Source of the DNA: Eubacteriaceae bacterium
GTDB taxonomy: Bacteria; Bacillota; Clostridia; Peptostreptococcales; Anaerovoracaceae
Reading direction: 5' to 3'
Length of the DNA stretch: 63,472 bases
Assembly: GCA_029012125.1 (NCBI GenBank)
Contig: JAQXLM010000024.1
Location: forward strand, 1-63,472
A program made the translations under genes and the position numbers. Of this stretch, positions 1-7,631 are shown piece by piece. Below the pieces are notes generated by a model that did no database searches, was not told where the DNA came from, and saw nothing but the letters and a program-made list of their open reading frames with translations. The stretch's first letter is position 1. Each line of letters starts with the position of its first letter.

Positions 1-223
1 TAAACAGACCTACAGCAACGAGAAGATGTCCTTTCGCTGCCATAACGAATGCAGCAATAATACCTGCAAAGAACGATACAAATGTGTCTTTGGTAACCAA
101 TGCCAGTACTAAAACAATGAGGATTGGAATCAGTACTGCAAAGCCGTAGTTGAATGTGGTGGCTGCACCCCAGTCTTCCATGGTGGTCCATACACCATCA
201 AACAATGCACTAATTTTGTCCAT
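1..223 (-). CDS. NhaC-type Na+/H+ antiporter, N-terminal part (partial)
   Basis: The first 74 codons of a minus-strand membrane protein are present; the rest lies beyond the left edge of the window. After a short amphipathic start (MDKISALFDGVWTTMEDWG) come two hydrophobic segments, including FAVLIPILIVLVLALVTKD, which resembles the opening of the NhaC-type antiporter at 2515-3855. A strong ribosome site (AAAGGAAGG, about 231-239) precedes the ATG at 223. It lies 35 bp downstream of the dipeptidase gene and is probably the last known member of the merR-pepV operon. NhaC proteins exchange Na+ for H+ or organic substrates across the membrane; the substrate here is unknown. The family call is moderate because only the N-terminus is visible. 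Confidence 0.6.
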   Translation of the reverse strand, partial: MDKISALFDGVWTTMEDWGAATTFNYGFAVLIPILIVLVLALVTKDTFVSFFAGIIAAFVMAAKGHLLVAVGLF

Positions 224-258
224 CTTTTACCTTCCTTTCTTAATTAATGATTTATTTT

Positions 259-1605
259 CTATTTAAAACTCTCATCAGAAAGAGCAATAGACGCAATGGA
301 TTCGGCAAAAATCTTCGCATTTGCCATAAAACTGTCCACGAAAATATATTCGTTTTCACAGTGGCATGTATCTTCCTCACCCTCGAAGAGAGGACCCCAG
401 GAAACTATATTAGGCATAGCTTTGGCGTAGGAACCGCCGTAGGCAAGAGTAAGCCTGTTTTCCAGGGAAGTTACAGATTCGTACGCATCTGCCAGCTTTG
501 ACAGGAATGGTGCATCCTTGCTTACAAAAACTGCCGGAAGATCATCACTTTTGACAAGCCTTCCACCGTATTTTCCAAAGAGCTTTTCAATTGTTTTTGA
601 AATATCATCAGGAGATGACCCGTATGGATACCTTATGTTGATGTGTACTTTCAGCTTTCCGTCCATGACCTTGGCAATGGTAGGGGCAAAGCAGTTCACA
701 TGAACGAATTCTCCCATGTAGTATTCACTTTCACTTTTCAGACCGAGTTTTTCTCCATAAATATCCTCAAAACAGTCTGTTAACATGTGAAGGACATTAA
801 GGAGCCTGTTGTCCGCCAGTCCCATGGCATGAAGCTTTTTGTCAAGTTCAAAAATAGCGTTGCTACCCAGCTCCGGCTGACAAGAGTGTACCGACTTACC
901 TGAAGCAGTAATCACCGAATCGTCTGACAGAACAGCCGTTGCCTTTCCGGGAACCACATTGGATGCTGTTCCGATATTTACTTCTTTTAAATACAGCTTT
1001 CCGTTGCTGTCACAACATACATCTGAGTCTGTGATATCAAATTCGAAATCCAGGTCCAGAGAGCCTTTCTCAATGTTACACAGAGGATATTCACCGTCAG
1101 GGGTAAAACCGTAATCAGGAAGTGGACACTCCTTAACGTAGCGGTTCATGTCTGTCCAGTCCACCTCTTCCTGAGTTCCCATTATCAGCTGAACCTTCTT
1201 TTTCAGTGGGAGTCCCAGTTCCTTTACTGCCTTCATGGCGTACAGTGAAGCCATTACCATTCCCTTGTCATCGATGGTTCCGCGACCGAACAGTTTATCG
1301 TCTATCAAAGTCAATTTATACGGGTCAGTCTCCCATATATCCATATCACCGGGATCTACAACATCTACATGTGTAAGGATTCCCAATGTTTCATCTCCAT
1401 CGCCCATTTCGATAACACCTACCTGACCATCCACGCAGCTTATGGATTTCAAACCCATTTTTTCGCCCAGATCAAGTATGTATTCCAGAGCTTTTCTAAC
1501 ATTTGGCAAATCCTCAGAAACACTTGGAATTGCAACAAAATCTCCCAGGTCACTAATCATCTGCTCCTTATGGCTGTCTAAATAATCCGATAATAGCTTT
1601 TTCAT
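259..1605 (-). CDS. pepV: M20 family dipeptidase (PepV/Sapep type)
   Basis: A 448-residue cytoplasmic zinc metallopeptidase of the M20 family, which cleaves dipeptides with a free N-terminus. Visible motifs are the first metal-binding His-Asp segment (LGILTHVDVVDPGD, about residues 74-87), the bridging-Asp segment GRGTIDDKGM and the catalytic-Glu segment GTQEEVDWTDM, typical of the Sapep/PepV branch. A lid-domain insertion follows and a second metal-binding part lies near the C-terminus. Length matches the family (about 450-470). The start overlaps the end of the MerR gene, whose last codons supply the ribosome site GAGGAG, so the two are translationally linked. A transporter gene follows. 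Together they suggest regulated peptide or amino-acid use. Confidence 0.9.
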   Translation of the reverse strand: MKKLLSDYLDSHKEQMISDLGDFVAIPSVSEDLPNVRKALEYILDLGEKMGLKSISCVDGQVGVIEMGDGDETLGILTHVDVVDPGDMDIWETDPYKLTLIDDKLFGRGTIDDKGMVMASLYAMKAVKELGLPLKKKVQLIMGTQEEVDWTDMNRYVKECPLPDYGFTPDGEYPLCNIEKGSLDLDFEFDITDSDVCCDSNGKLYLKEVNIGTASNVVPGKATAVLSDDSVITASGKSVHSCQPELGSNAIFELDKKLHAMGLADNRLLNVLHMLTDCFEDIYGEKLGLKSESEYYMGEFVHVNCFAPTIAKVMDGKLKVHINIRYPYGSSPDDISKTIEKLFGKYGGRLVKSDDLPAVFVSKDAPFLSKLADAYESVTSLENRLTLAYGGSYAKAMPNIVSWGPLFEGEEDTCHCENEYIFVDSFMANAKIFAESIASIALSDESFK

Positions 1606-1606
1606 T

Positions 1607-2392
1607 TTACTCCTCTATAGGTGCGTAAATTGAGCACACCCAGTGCCTCCTTCCCTCAATATAGAAATTAGTTCTTTCTCTTCCGAAAAACTCTCCGGTA
1701 AGAGTAATATCATTATTCTTTGCGTATTCTATGATAGGCCTTATCATTTCATCCACATTATCTGTAAATAGCACATGTGTTATCAGACAGGTTTTTTCCG
1801 GCTCCTCCACAATATCAAAGTACCGGTTATTCCGAACTCTTTCTTCAGTCTTTGCTACGGAAATGTACTTATGCAGCACGTTGTCTCCGTCATTCAGATT
1901 GAAATAAAAAGATTCGCATACGTCCTCCCAGTCGTTTTTTTCAATGGTAATTCTACCCTTAAGATAATCAACAATATGTTCATCTTCTCTGTGATAGCTG
2001 CTGACTCTCAGTGAAGGAGGCATTTTACCTTTTCTGAATTCGCCTATTTCCTGAAGCTCACGGATATAGTCGTTCTGCCACCCCTGGATTCTTTCGAGTA
2101 ACATGGTATATTCCTGTATTTTATCTTTGAGCTCTGAAATAGTGTCATCTATAACTTCTGAGATGTTCTCCAGTGGCATTCCGTCAAATATTTTTCGGAT
2201 ATTGTCTATGGATATTCCCATACTTCGATAGAATAGAATATCGGAAATATACATGACATCCTCTGAAGAATACTCCCAGTAGTTATTATCCTTGTTCTTT
2301 TCCGGTTTTATCAGGCCTTCGCGAACATAATACCTTATGTTTTCTGTTGTCAGACCAAGCACCTTCGAAATTTCACCTACTGTAAGTCTCAT
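1607..2392 (-). CDS. MerR family transcriptional regulator with effector-binding domain
   Basis: A 261-residue regulator. The N-terminus (MRLTVGEISKVLGLTTENIRYYVREGLI) is a MerR winged helix-turn-helix. A dimerising coiled coil follows at about residues 75-120, and a GyrI/BmrR-like effector domain occupies the C-terminal half, ending in GRRHWVCSIYAPIEE. Proteins of this build twist over-long promoters to activate them when a ligand binds. Its own upstream region has such a promoter (2416-2446), so it very likely autoregulates and drives pepV and the antiporter downstream. The ligand cannot be read from sequence; the neighbours hint at a peptide or amino-acid signal. The ribosome site is weak (GGATGGTGG). 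Confidence 0.88.
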   Translation of the reverse strand: MRLTVGEISKVLGLTTENIRYYVREGLIKPEKNKDNNYWEYSSEDVMYISDILFYRSMGISIDNIRKIFDGMPLENISEVIDDTISELKDKIQEYTMLLERIQGWQNDYIRELQEIGEFRKGKMPPSLRVSSYHREDEHIVDYLKGRITIEKNDWEDVCESFYFNLNDGDNVLHKYISVAKTEERVRNNRYFDIVEEPEKTCLITHVLFTDNVDEMIRPIIEYAKNNDITLTGEFFGRERTNFYIEGRRHWVCSIYAPIEE

Positions 2393-2415
2393 AACACCAC
2401 CATCCTGTCATCTAA

Positions 2416-2446
2416 ATCATAAACCCCGGAGTAACTCCGATGTCAA
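2416..2446 (-). promoter_or_regulatory. MerR-type promoter with 19-bp spacer and internal dyad
   Basis: On the minus strand, -35 TTGACA (2441-2446) and -10 TATGAT (2416-2421) are separated by 19 bp instead of 17. The spacer holds the 13-bp palindrome CGGAGTAACTCCG (2427-2439). Over-long spacing with a central dyad is the hallmark of promoters activated by MerR regulators, and the MerR gene starts 23 bp downstream. Confidence 0.85.
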
Positions 2447-2467
2447 TAAATTATTAACTGATATGTA

Positions 2468-2498
2468 TAAAAAAAGCTACCGGGAACCCCCGATAGCT
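2468..2498 (-). terminator. Rho-independent terminator after the NhaC-type gene
   Basis: Read on the minus strand, a 10-bp stem (AGCTATCGGG / CCCGGTAGCT, one G-U pair) with loop GGTT is followed by a run of seven T. It sits 17 bp past the stop codon of the antiporter at 2515-3855 and separates it from the merR promoter. Confidence 0.9.
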
Positions 2499-2514
2499 AA
2501 TAGAACAAAAGTAT

Positions 2515-3855
2515 TCATATCAGACCGCAGATGATAAATCCTGCCGCCGAAATTACACCTCCGATAATTGCGTAAGGAATTGTCGTCCTGACTATGGTAA
2601 TGTTGGAAACCTTTGTTCCCGCAGTACACATGAATACTGCATCGGCATAGAAGCAAAGGCTATAGCCCAGACATACACCGCTCATTACCGCAGCCACTGT
2701 CAGGGACACGGAAACTCCGGCTGCCATAGCCATAGGAACAAACACAGGCATGGTTATCAGCATAACAACCCAACAGCTTCCTACAGCAAATACACAGAAG
2801 GCAACCAATATGAAGGATGCAGCAGGAATCAGAAAAGCCGGCAGGGTATTTCCTACGCCTCCGATAACAATATCAAAGAAACCAAGCTTCTCATTAGCTG
2901 TGCTCAGGGTAAATCCCAAAAATATGATGACTCCTATGGAGGTCATTCCCTTTGCTCCGTTAAGGAAGTGCTCGAAAAAGTCTGACACCTTCATAACCCT
3001 CTGAGGAATATAGAGGAGGAACTGAGCTGCCAGAGCCAGTATCAGACCGCTGATCATGTCATTGTCACAGATAAGGACGCCGGATATCAGCACAATAATA
3101 GGTATCAAAGCATTCAATGCAGATGAAGGTTCCACATCATCGATACCACCTATGCCGACCAGATTCTCGCCCCCTTCATCATAGAGGGTAGGACCGCCGG
3201 CTTCAACTCTTTCATAAGCTGTTTTCATATATCCAAGTTTTGGGAAAAGCCCCACTGCAAGGAGCAGGGAAATCAATATCAGAATGATGGGATAGAACAT
3301 GAAAGGAATTGCCTTTACATATTCGGTAAAGCCCATTCCGTAGTCACTTACCAGACTCAGGGAAAATCCTATCCATCCTGTAAATGGGATGGTAACACAC
3401 AGGCAGCATGCCATGGCATGAGCCTGAAAAGCCAGATGCTCTCTCGGGATTCTGTTTCTATCCATGATGTCACGCATGGAGAATGTAACTGTAATGGAAT
3501 TCAGATACTCGTCTACAAACATGATTACAGACATGAACCAGGCCAGTGCAAGAAGCCTTTTCTGACCCTTTGCAAATTTTGATATAAGATTGCCAAAGCC
3601 CTGAAGTGCACCTGACTGCTGGAACAGTTCAATTACCCCACCGAAGATAACCAGCAGAATCAGACAGAACTGGAATGAGGAATCTGAGGCTGTTTCATAG
3701 AAAGCATCGATTGTGCCTGCAAGTATATTTTCCTTATGCAGGAAAAGCATGGCAAGAAAAACAGCGGCAGACATGGAGCCGGCCATGTTTTTGGTTACAA
3801 GAGCCAGTATTATTAATACTGTAAGCGGCAGAAAAGCCAGAATATCATGAATCAT
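2515..3855 (-). CDS. NhaC family Na+/H+ antiporter-like transporter
   Basis: A polytopic inner-membrane protein of about 446 residues with roughly 11 hydrophobic segments. A central signature (MFVDEYLNSITVTFSMRDIMD) matches NhaC-type antiporters, which exchange Na+ with protons or with metabolites such as malate/lactate or amino acids. The frame is open to a GTG at 3864, but the ATG at 3855 is preferred because GAGGGG lies 8 bp before it. It has its own terminator (2468-2498), so it is a separate transcript from merR-pepV. A paralogue begins at 223, so two related transporters flank the dipeptidase. The substrate is not evident. Confidence 0.85.
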   Translation of the reverse strand: MIHDILAFLPLTVLIILALVTKNMAGSMSAAVFLAMLFLHKENILAGTIDAFYETASDSSFQFCLILLVIFGGVIELFQQSGALQGFGNLISKFAKGQKRLLALAWFMSVIMFVDEYLNSITVTFSMRDIMDRNRIPREHLAFQAHAMACCLCVTIPFTGWIGFSLSLVSDYGMGFTEYVKAIPFMFYPIILILISLLLAVGLFPKLGYMKTAYERVEAGGPTLYDEGGENLVGIGGIDDVEPSSALNALIPIIVLISGVLICDNDMISGLILALAAQFLLYIPQRVMKVSDFFEHFLNGAKGMTSIGVIIFLGFTLSTANEKLGFFDIVIGGVGNTLPAFLIPAASFILVAFCVFAVGSCWVVMLITMPVFVPMAMAAGVSVSLTVAAVMSGVCLGYSLCFYADAVFMCTAGTKVSNITIVRTTIPYAIIGGVISAAGFIICGLI

Positions 3856-3908
3856 AGTCAACACCCCTCATTTGCACTAATATATAGTCTCTTTCCTGAT
3901 TATATGGC

Positions 3909-3938
3909 TTGACACCAATATAGCATAAATCATACAAT
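3909..3938 (+). promoter_or_regulatory. Sigma-A type promoter for the U32 gene
   Basis: TTGACA (3909-3914) and TACAAT (3933-3938) are 18 bp apart. The predicted transcription start is about 45 bases before the ATG at 3989. The call rests on match to consensus only. Confidence 0.6.
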
Positions 3939-3988
3939 AAGTAAATCAGAGAAGATAAAACAAGGATAATGACAGATGGAGGAAGAGA

Positions 3989-6232
3989 ATGACAGAACTA
4001 CTGGCTCCGGCAGGAAATATGGAGGCTTTGATCGCGGCTGTTTCCAATGGATGTGATGCAATATACCTGGGAATGCAGAAATTCGGTGCAAGGGCATACT
4101 CCTGCAACTTTGACATAGATACCCTTGAAGAGGCTGTGCAGTATGCACACCTGAGGGATGTGAAAATATATGTAACCATGAATACAATCGTATTCGAGGA
4201 TGAGCTTGATGAAATGAAGGCACAGCTTGACGCACTGAACAGCATCGGAGTTGACGGGGTTATCGTACAGGATCTGGCTGTGTTTGATTATATCGTAAAC
4301 AATTTTACCGACATGGAGGCTCACTGTTCAACCCAGATGGGAATCGATGACCTGGAAGGAACCCTTTTGTTCAAGGAACTTGGAGCAAAGAGGGTGGTTC
4401 TGGCTCGTGAAGTTCCAATTGAAAAGGTTAAGGAGATAAGAAGAATAGCCAAGGTACCTATCGAGATTTTTGTTCACGGAGCTCTCTGCGTATCATATTC
4501 GGGAAACTGTCTGATGTCCGGACTGATAGGTTACAGAAGCGGAAACCGAGGAAGATGCGTAGGCTCATGCAGAAAGGAATACGAGCTTATTGACACCGCT
4601 ACGGGAACTTCCTACGGAAAGAGTTATATACTTTCCACAAAGGATTTGAATACAATTGACCATATTGACGATCTGAGGGGAATAGACTCTCTGAAAATCG
4701 AAGGCAGAATGAAGGAACCGGCATATGTTGCCAATGTCGTGGCCAAATATCGGGCTGCTCTGGACGGAAAGATAACAGAGGAGGATAAGGAGAATCTGAA
4801 CAAGACCTTTAACAGGACTTTTACCAAAGGCTACTTATTCGGAGAAGACAAAAAAGACATTACAAACATACAGAGACCTAATAATTTCGGTTTTGAAATC
4901 GGCCGTATCACAGGAATGTATAAGGGAATGTATGAAATCAGTCTTTCCCGTACTCTGTATCAGAATGACATTATAAGAATCAGTCACGGCAGCGAGGATG
5001 TTAACCTGTCTGTGGTAAAGCTTTACGACAGAGAGGGGAATCTGATTAACAGAGCAGACCGAAGCTGTTATATCAGAATTAAGGAAAAACTGACTAAAGG
5101 AGACACGGTATACAAGACAAAGGACTATAACTATTACAAGGAACTGGATAACTGTCTGGAAAAGGAATTCAGACGTTTCAATCTGAATTTGCGAGTATAT
5201 GCATATCCCGGATCCAAGCTGATTGTAGATGCAGAGGGTCTTGGATTCAACTATCTGTACGAAAGTGAGGATGTGCTTGGGGAGGCAATTAACAACCCGA
5301 CTACGGCAGACCAGGTAATCAGGCAGTTCTCAAGGCTGAACGACACTGTTTTCACTCTGAATCATGTGGAATTTGAAGAGTGTAATGCCTTTATTCCGGC
5401 AAAACTGATGAATGCAGCAAGAAGAGAAATAGTCAGTCAACTGTACGCCCTGAAGCTTAACAGCCGGAAGAATCGAACAAAGCTTCCACAGCCTAAGGAA
5501 CCTATAGGTTTTGATCTGAAAGAACCATACCTGACAGCAAGTGTTACGACGCAGGAGCAGTATGATGCCTGTGTAAGCTGCGGAATTGATGAGATATATT
5601 TTAAAAATATCGTGAGAAGAAATCAAATTGAATACACCCCTAGAGAGGGAGAACTTCTCATTGGCGGATACGGTGGAATCTACCGATACAGGGAGACTAA
5701 TCCATTTGTTACCGATTATTCTTTAAACGTTGTCAATTCCATGGCATGCCATGAATTGCACAGACTTGGTGCAAAGAGAATAACTCTGTCATATGAACTT
5801 AACAGAAAGCAGATAGAGGAGCTTGTGGATAATTACTATGAGGAAAACCGGAGCTATCCTTCTCTGGAGATGATTGTCTACGGCAGGGCACCACTGCTGT
5901 TTACCAAGTATTGTCCGCTGAAGAAGATGAACCTCTGCGGAGTCTGCCGTACAGGCAGGTTCCGGCTTAAGGATGAATACGGTACCTTCCCGATTCTTAC
6001 CAATGATGACTGCACCACGGTAATTCTCAACGGAAAAATTCTAAATCTGCTGGATGAAATGAATTCTGTAAAAGGAGTGGAGGCATTCAGGCTTAACTTC
6101 ACCGTGGAATCAGCTGAAGAGGTTAAGCAGGTAATAAAAACCGCACAAAAAAAGCTGAAGGGTTCTATGAGCCATTCAGCCTTCAATCAGTCAACAGATA
6201 CAAGAGGACATTTTAACAAGGAGATTCTGTAG
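3989..6232 (+). CDS. U32 family peptidase / RlhA-like protein (DUF3656)
   Basis: A 747-residue protein starting MTELLAPAGNMEALIAAV, the hallmark of the U32 family. Residues 1 to about 290 are a TIM-barrel-like U32 domain with the cysteine motif CVSYSGNCLMSG...RGRCVGSC that binds an iron-sulfur cluster. The remainder matches the long DUF3656-containing form. E. coli RlhA, of this type, hydroxylates C2501 of 23S rRNA, and other members modify tRNA; true peptidase activity is doubtful. The role here is inferred as rRNA or tRNA hydroxylation. A strong GGAGG site precedes the ATG. The 3' end overlaps the convergent DUF2284 gene by 20 bp. Confidence 0.88.
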   Translation: MTELLAPAGNMEALIAAVSNGCDAIYLGMQKFGARAYSCNFDIDTLEEAVQYAHLRDVKIYVTMNTIVFEDELDEMKAQLDALNSIGVDGVIVQDLAVFDYIVNNFTDMEAHCSTQMGIDDLEGTLLFKELGAKRVVLAREVPIEKVKEIRRIAKVPIEIFVHGALCVSYSGNCLMSGLIGYRSGNRGRCVGSCRKEYELIDTATGTSYGKSYILSTKDLNTIDHIDDLRGIDSLKIEGRMKEPAYVANVVAKYRAALDGKITEEDKENLNKTFNRTFTKGYLFGEDKKDITNIQRPNNFGFEIGRITGMYKGMYEISLSRTLYQNDIIRISHGSEDVNLSVVKLYDREGNLINRADRSCYIRIKEKLTKGDTVYKTKDYNYYKELDNCLEKEFRRFNLNLRVYAYPGSKLIVDAEGLGFNYLYESEDVLGEAINNPTTADQVIRQFSRLNDTVFTLNHVEFEECNAFIPAKLMNAARREIVSQLYALKLNSRKNRTKLPQPKEPIGFDLKEPYLTASVTTQEQYDACVSCGIDEIYFKNIVRRNQIEYTPREGELLIGGYGGIYRYRETNPFVTDYSLNVVNSMACHELHRLGAKRITLSYELNRKQIEELVDNYYEENRSYPSLEMIVYGRAPLLFTKYCPLKKMNLCGVCRTGRFRLKDEYGTFPILTNDDCTTVILNGKILNLLDEMNSVKGVEAFRLNFTVESAEEVKQVIKTAQKKLKGSMSHSAFNQSTDTRGHFNKEIL

Positions 6233-6716
6233 CACGTCTGTCGAAGAGAACCAGGGTGAAAAACCTGCATTTTCCGTCATCGACCCAGCATTGGAAGCCT
6301 GCAGCATCAGCTATTTTCTGAGCATCTACACAGTATGCGGACATGCAGGAGTTATCCTTGAAGGGACCTGCGGACATCATCAATGTGTCGGAGAAGCCTT
6401 CTTTGGCCATTGTCTTTATAAGGTCTTCGGTCATCAGGTTCATGCGGTGTTTTTCAGCCTTTGTTGCCATGTCATCTGAAGGTGAGCATTCGGATATCAG
6501 CTGAAGCACCAGAGCTTTGGAATATTTTCTGCAGTTTGCCGCCATCTCTTCCACTGTGCCGGAAGCCGGAGGACAGGAAGGATTTTTACCGAATTGACCA
6601 CACAGGTTGTCCTCGCAGAATTTGCGATATTCAGGTATGAATGTCAGCTGTTCCACATCAATGATTGAAGCGTTATGGAAGCCATGCTTAATGGCAAGTT
6701 CAGTTAAGTTTGGCAT
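6213..6716 (-). CDS. DUF2284 cysteine-rich metal-binding protein
   Basis: A soluble protein of 167 residues. It has conserved cysteines in CEDNLCGQFGKNPSCPPASG (about residues 27-47), further cysteines at about 116 and 121, and a C-terminal pair near WVDDGKCRFF. This fits DUF2284, described as putative metal-binding and often found in anaerobes. The biochemical role is unknown. The ATG at 6716 is chosen over the one 18 bp upstream because AAAGGAG lies 5 bp before it. The gene is convergent with the U32 gene and overlaps its end by 20 bp, so little room is left for a terminator. Confidence 0.7.
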   Translation of the reverse strand: MPNLTELAIKHGFHNASIIDVEQLTFIPEYRKFCEDNLCGQFGKNPSCPPASGTVEEMAANCRKYSKALVLQLISECSPSDDMATKAEKHRMNLMTEDLIKTMAKEGFSDTLMMSAGPFKDNSCMSAYCVDAQKIADAAGFQCWVDDGKCRFFTLVLFDRRATESPC

Positions 6717-6821
6717 TGTTTCTCCTTTCAGCATATGTTTTAATCTATAGAAACAGAATAGTGGCAGGCATGAAAAAAGTCAAGTACAGTAACAAACTTA
6801 CATTCAGAGGAGGAAAGAAAA

Positions 6822-7409
6822 ATGATTTTACACAACGGGGGTAAGTATAACGGGGATGAAAGCCAGCTTCCCCAGAGGGAACACCCGGAGGGCTATGTAC
6901 CCTTTAAGGAAGCTCAGACCATGGGTGAACTGGCAAAGAAGATGAACATCCTGTGCATAATAATTCTTATTTTTACCATGGGGCTGATGGCTATCAGATT
7001 ACATGCTGCAGGGATAGGAATGAAAGAAACATCCGCCCAGTTTGGCATAGGGTGTGCCCTTATGATAGCTGCGCTGGTGCCTCACGAGTTCTTACATGCT
7101 CTGTGCTTCCGGGAAGACGTATACGTGTACAGCAACCTTAAACAGGGTATGCTCTTTGTAATCGGCACGGAGGACATGTCTAAGAGCAGATTCATATTTC
7201 TGAGTCTTCTGCCAAATGTGATTTTTGGTGCTGTTCCGTATGTGATATTTATGATTTTTCCTGAGTTTATATGGATGGGATCTCTCGGCGCTTTAGCCCT
7301 GTCAAGCGGAGCCGGCGATTATTATAACGTGTATAACGCAATCAAACAGGTGCCTGATAATGCTTTGATATATTTAAGCGGAATGCACTCCTTCTGGTAC
7401 ATACCGTAA
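6822..7409 (+). CDS. DUF3267 membrane metalloprotease-like protein
   Basis: A 195-residue membrane protein with about four hydrophobic segments. The second is followed by VPHEFLHALCF (about residues 86-96), an HExxH zinc-protease motif of the kind seen in DUF3267 proteins. This suggests an intramembrane or membrane-bound peptidase, but no activity is established for most of the family. The ribosome site AGAGGAGGAAAG is strong. A rho-independent terminator follows, so it is probably monocistronic. Confidence 0.7.
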   Translation: MILHNGGKYNGDESQLPQREHPEGYVPFKEAQTMGELAKKMNILCIIILIFTMGLMAIRLHAAGIGMKETSAQFGIGCALMIAALVPHEFLHALCFREDVYVYSNLKQGMLFVIGTEDMSKSRFIFLSLLPNVIFGAVPYVIFMIFPEFIWMGSLGALALSSGAGDYYNVYNAIKQVPDNALIYLSGMHSFWYIP

Positions 7410-7417
7410 AACAATTA

Positions 7418-7456
7418 AACCTTCGACCTGACCAAAAGGCCGAAGGTTATTTTTTG
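7418..7456 (+). terminator. Rho-independent terminator
   Basis: The 8-bp stem AACCTTCG / CGAAGGTT (7418-7425 with 7441-7448) is followed by ATTTTTTGG. It ends the DUF3267 transcript. Confidence 0.88.
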
Positions 7457-7548
7457 GTTTTATTTTTAAAGAATAGGGTTGATTTTAGTTTAAATTTTAA
7501 ATAATATTAAGCGTTTTTGTAAATATATACATAATTGCACGTAGCATA

Positions 7549-7576
7549 TTGATTTATCTGAACAAAAATGTAAAAT
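7549..7576 (+). promoter_or_regulatory. Possible ppdK promoter
   Basis: TTGATT (7549-7554) and TAAAAT (7571-7576) are spaced by 16 bp in a very AT-rich region. The predicted leader is about 50 nt and ends in the site TAGGAGG before ppdK. The match is reasonable, but the AT background makes chance hits likely. Confidence 0.45.
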
Positions 7577-7631
7577 CTAGAAAAAAGGTGTTAATGATTA
7601 TTGTTATCTAATTATTTTTAGGAGGTACAAA

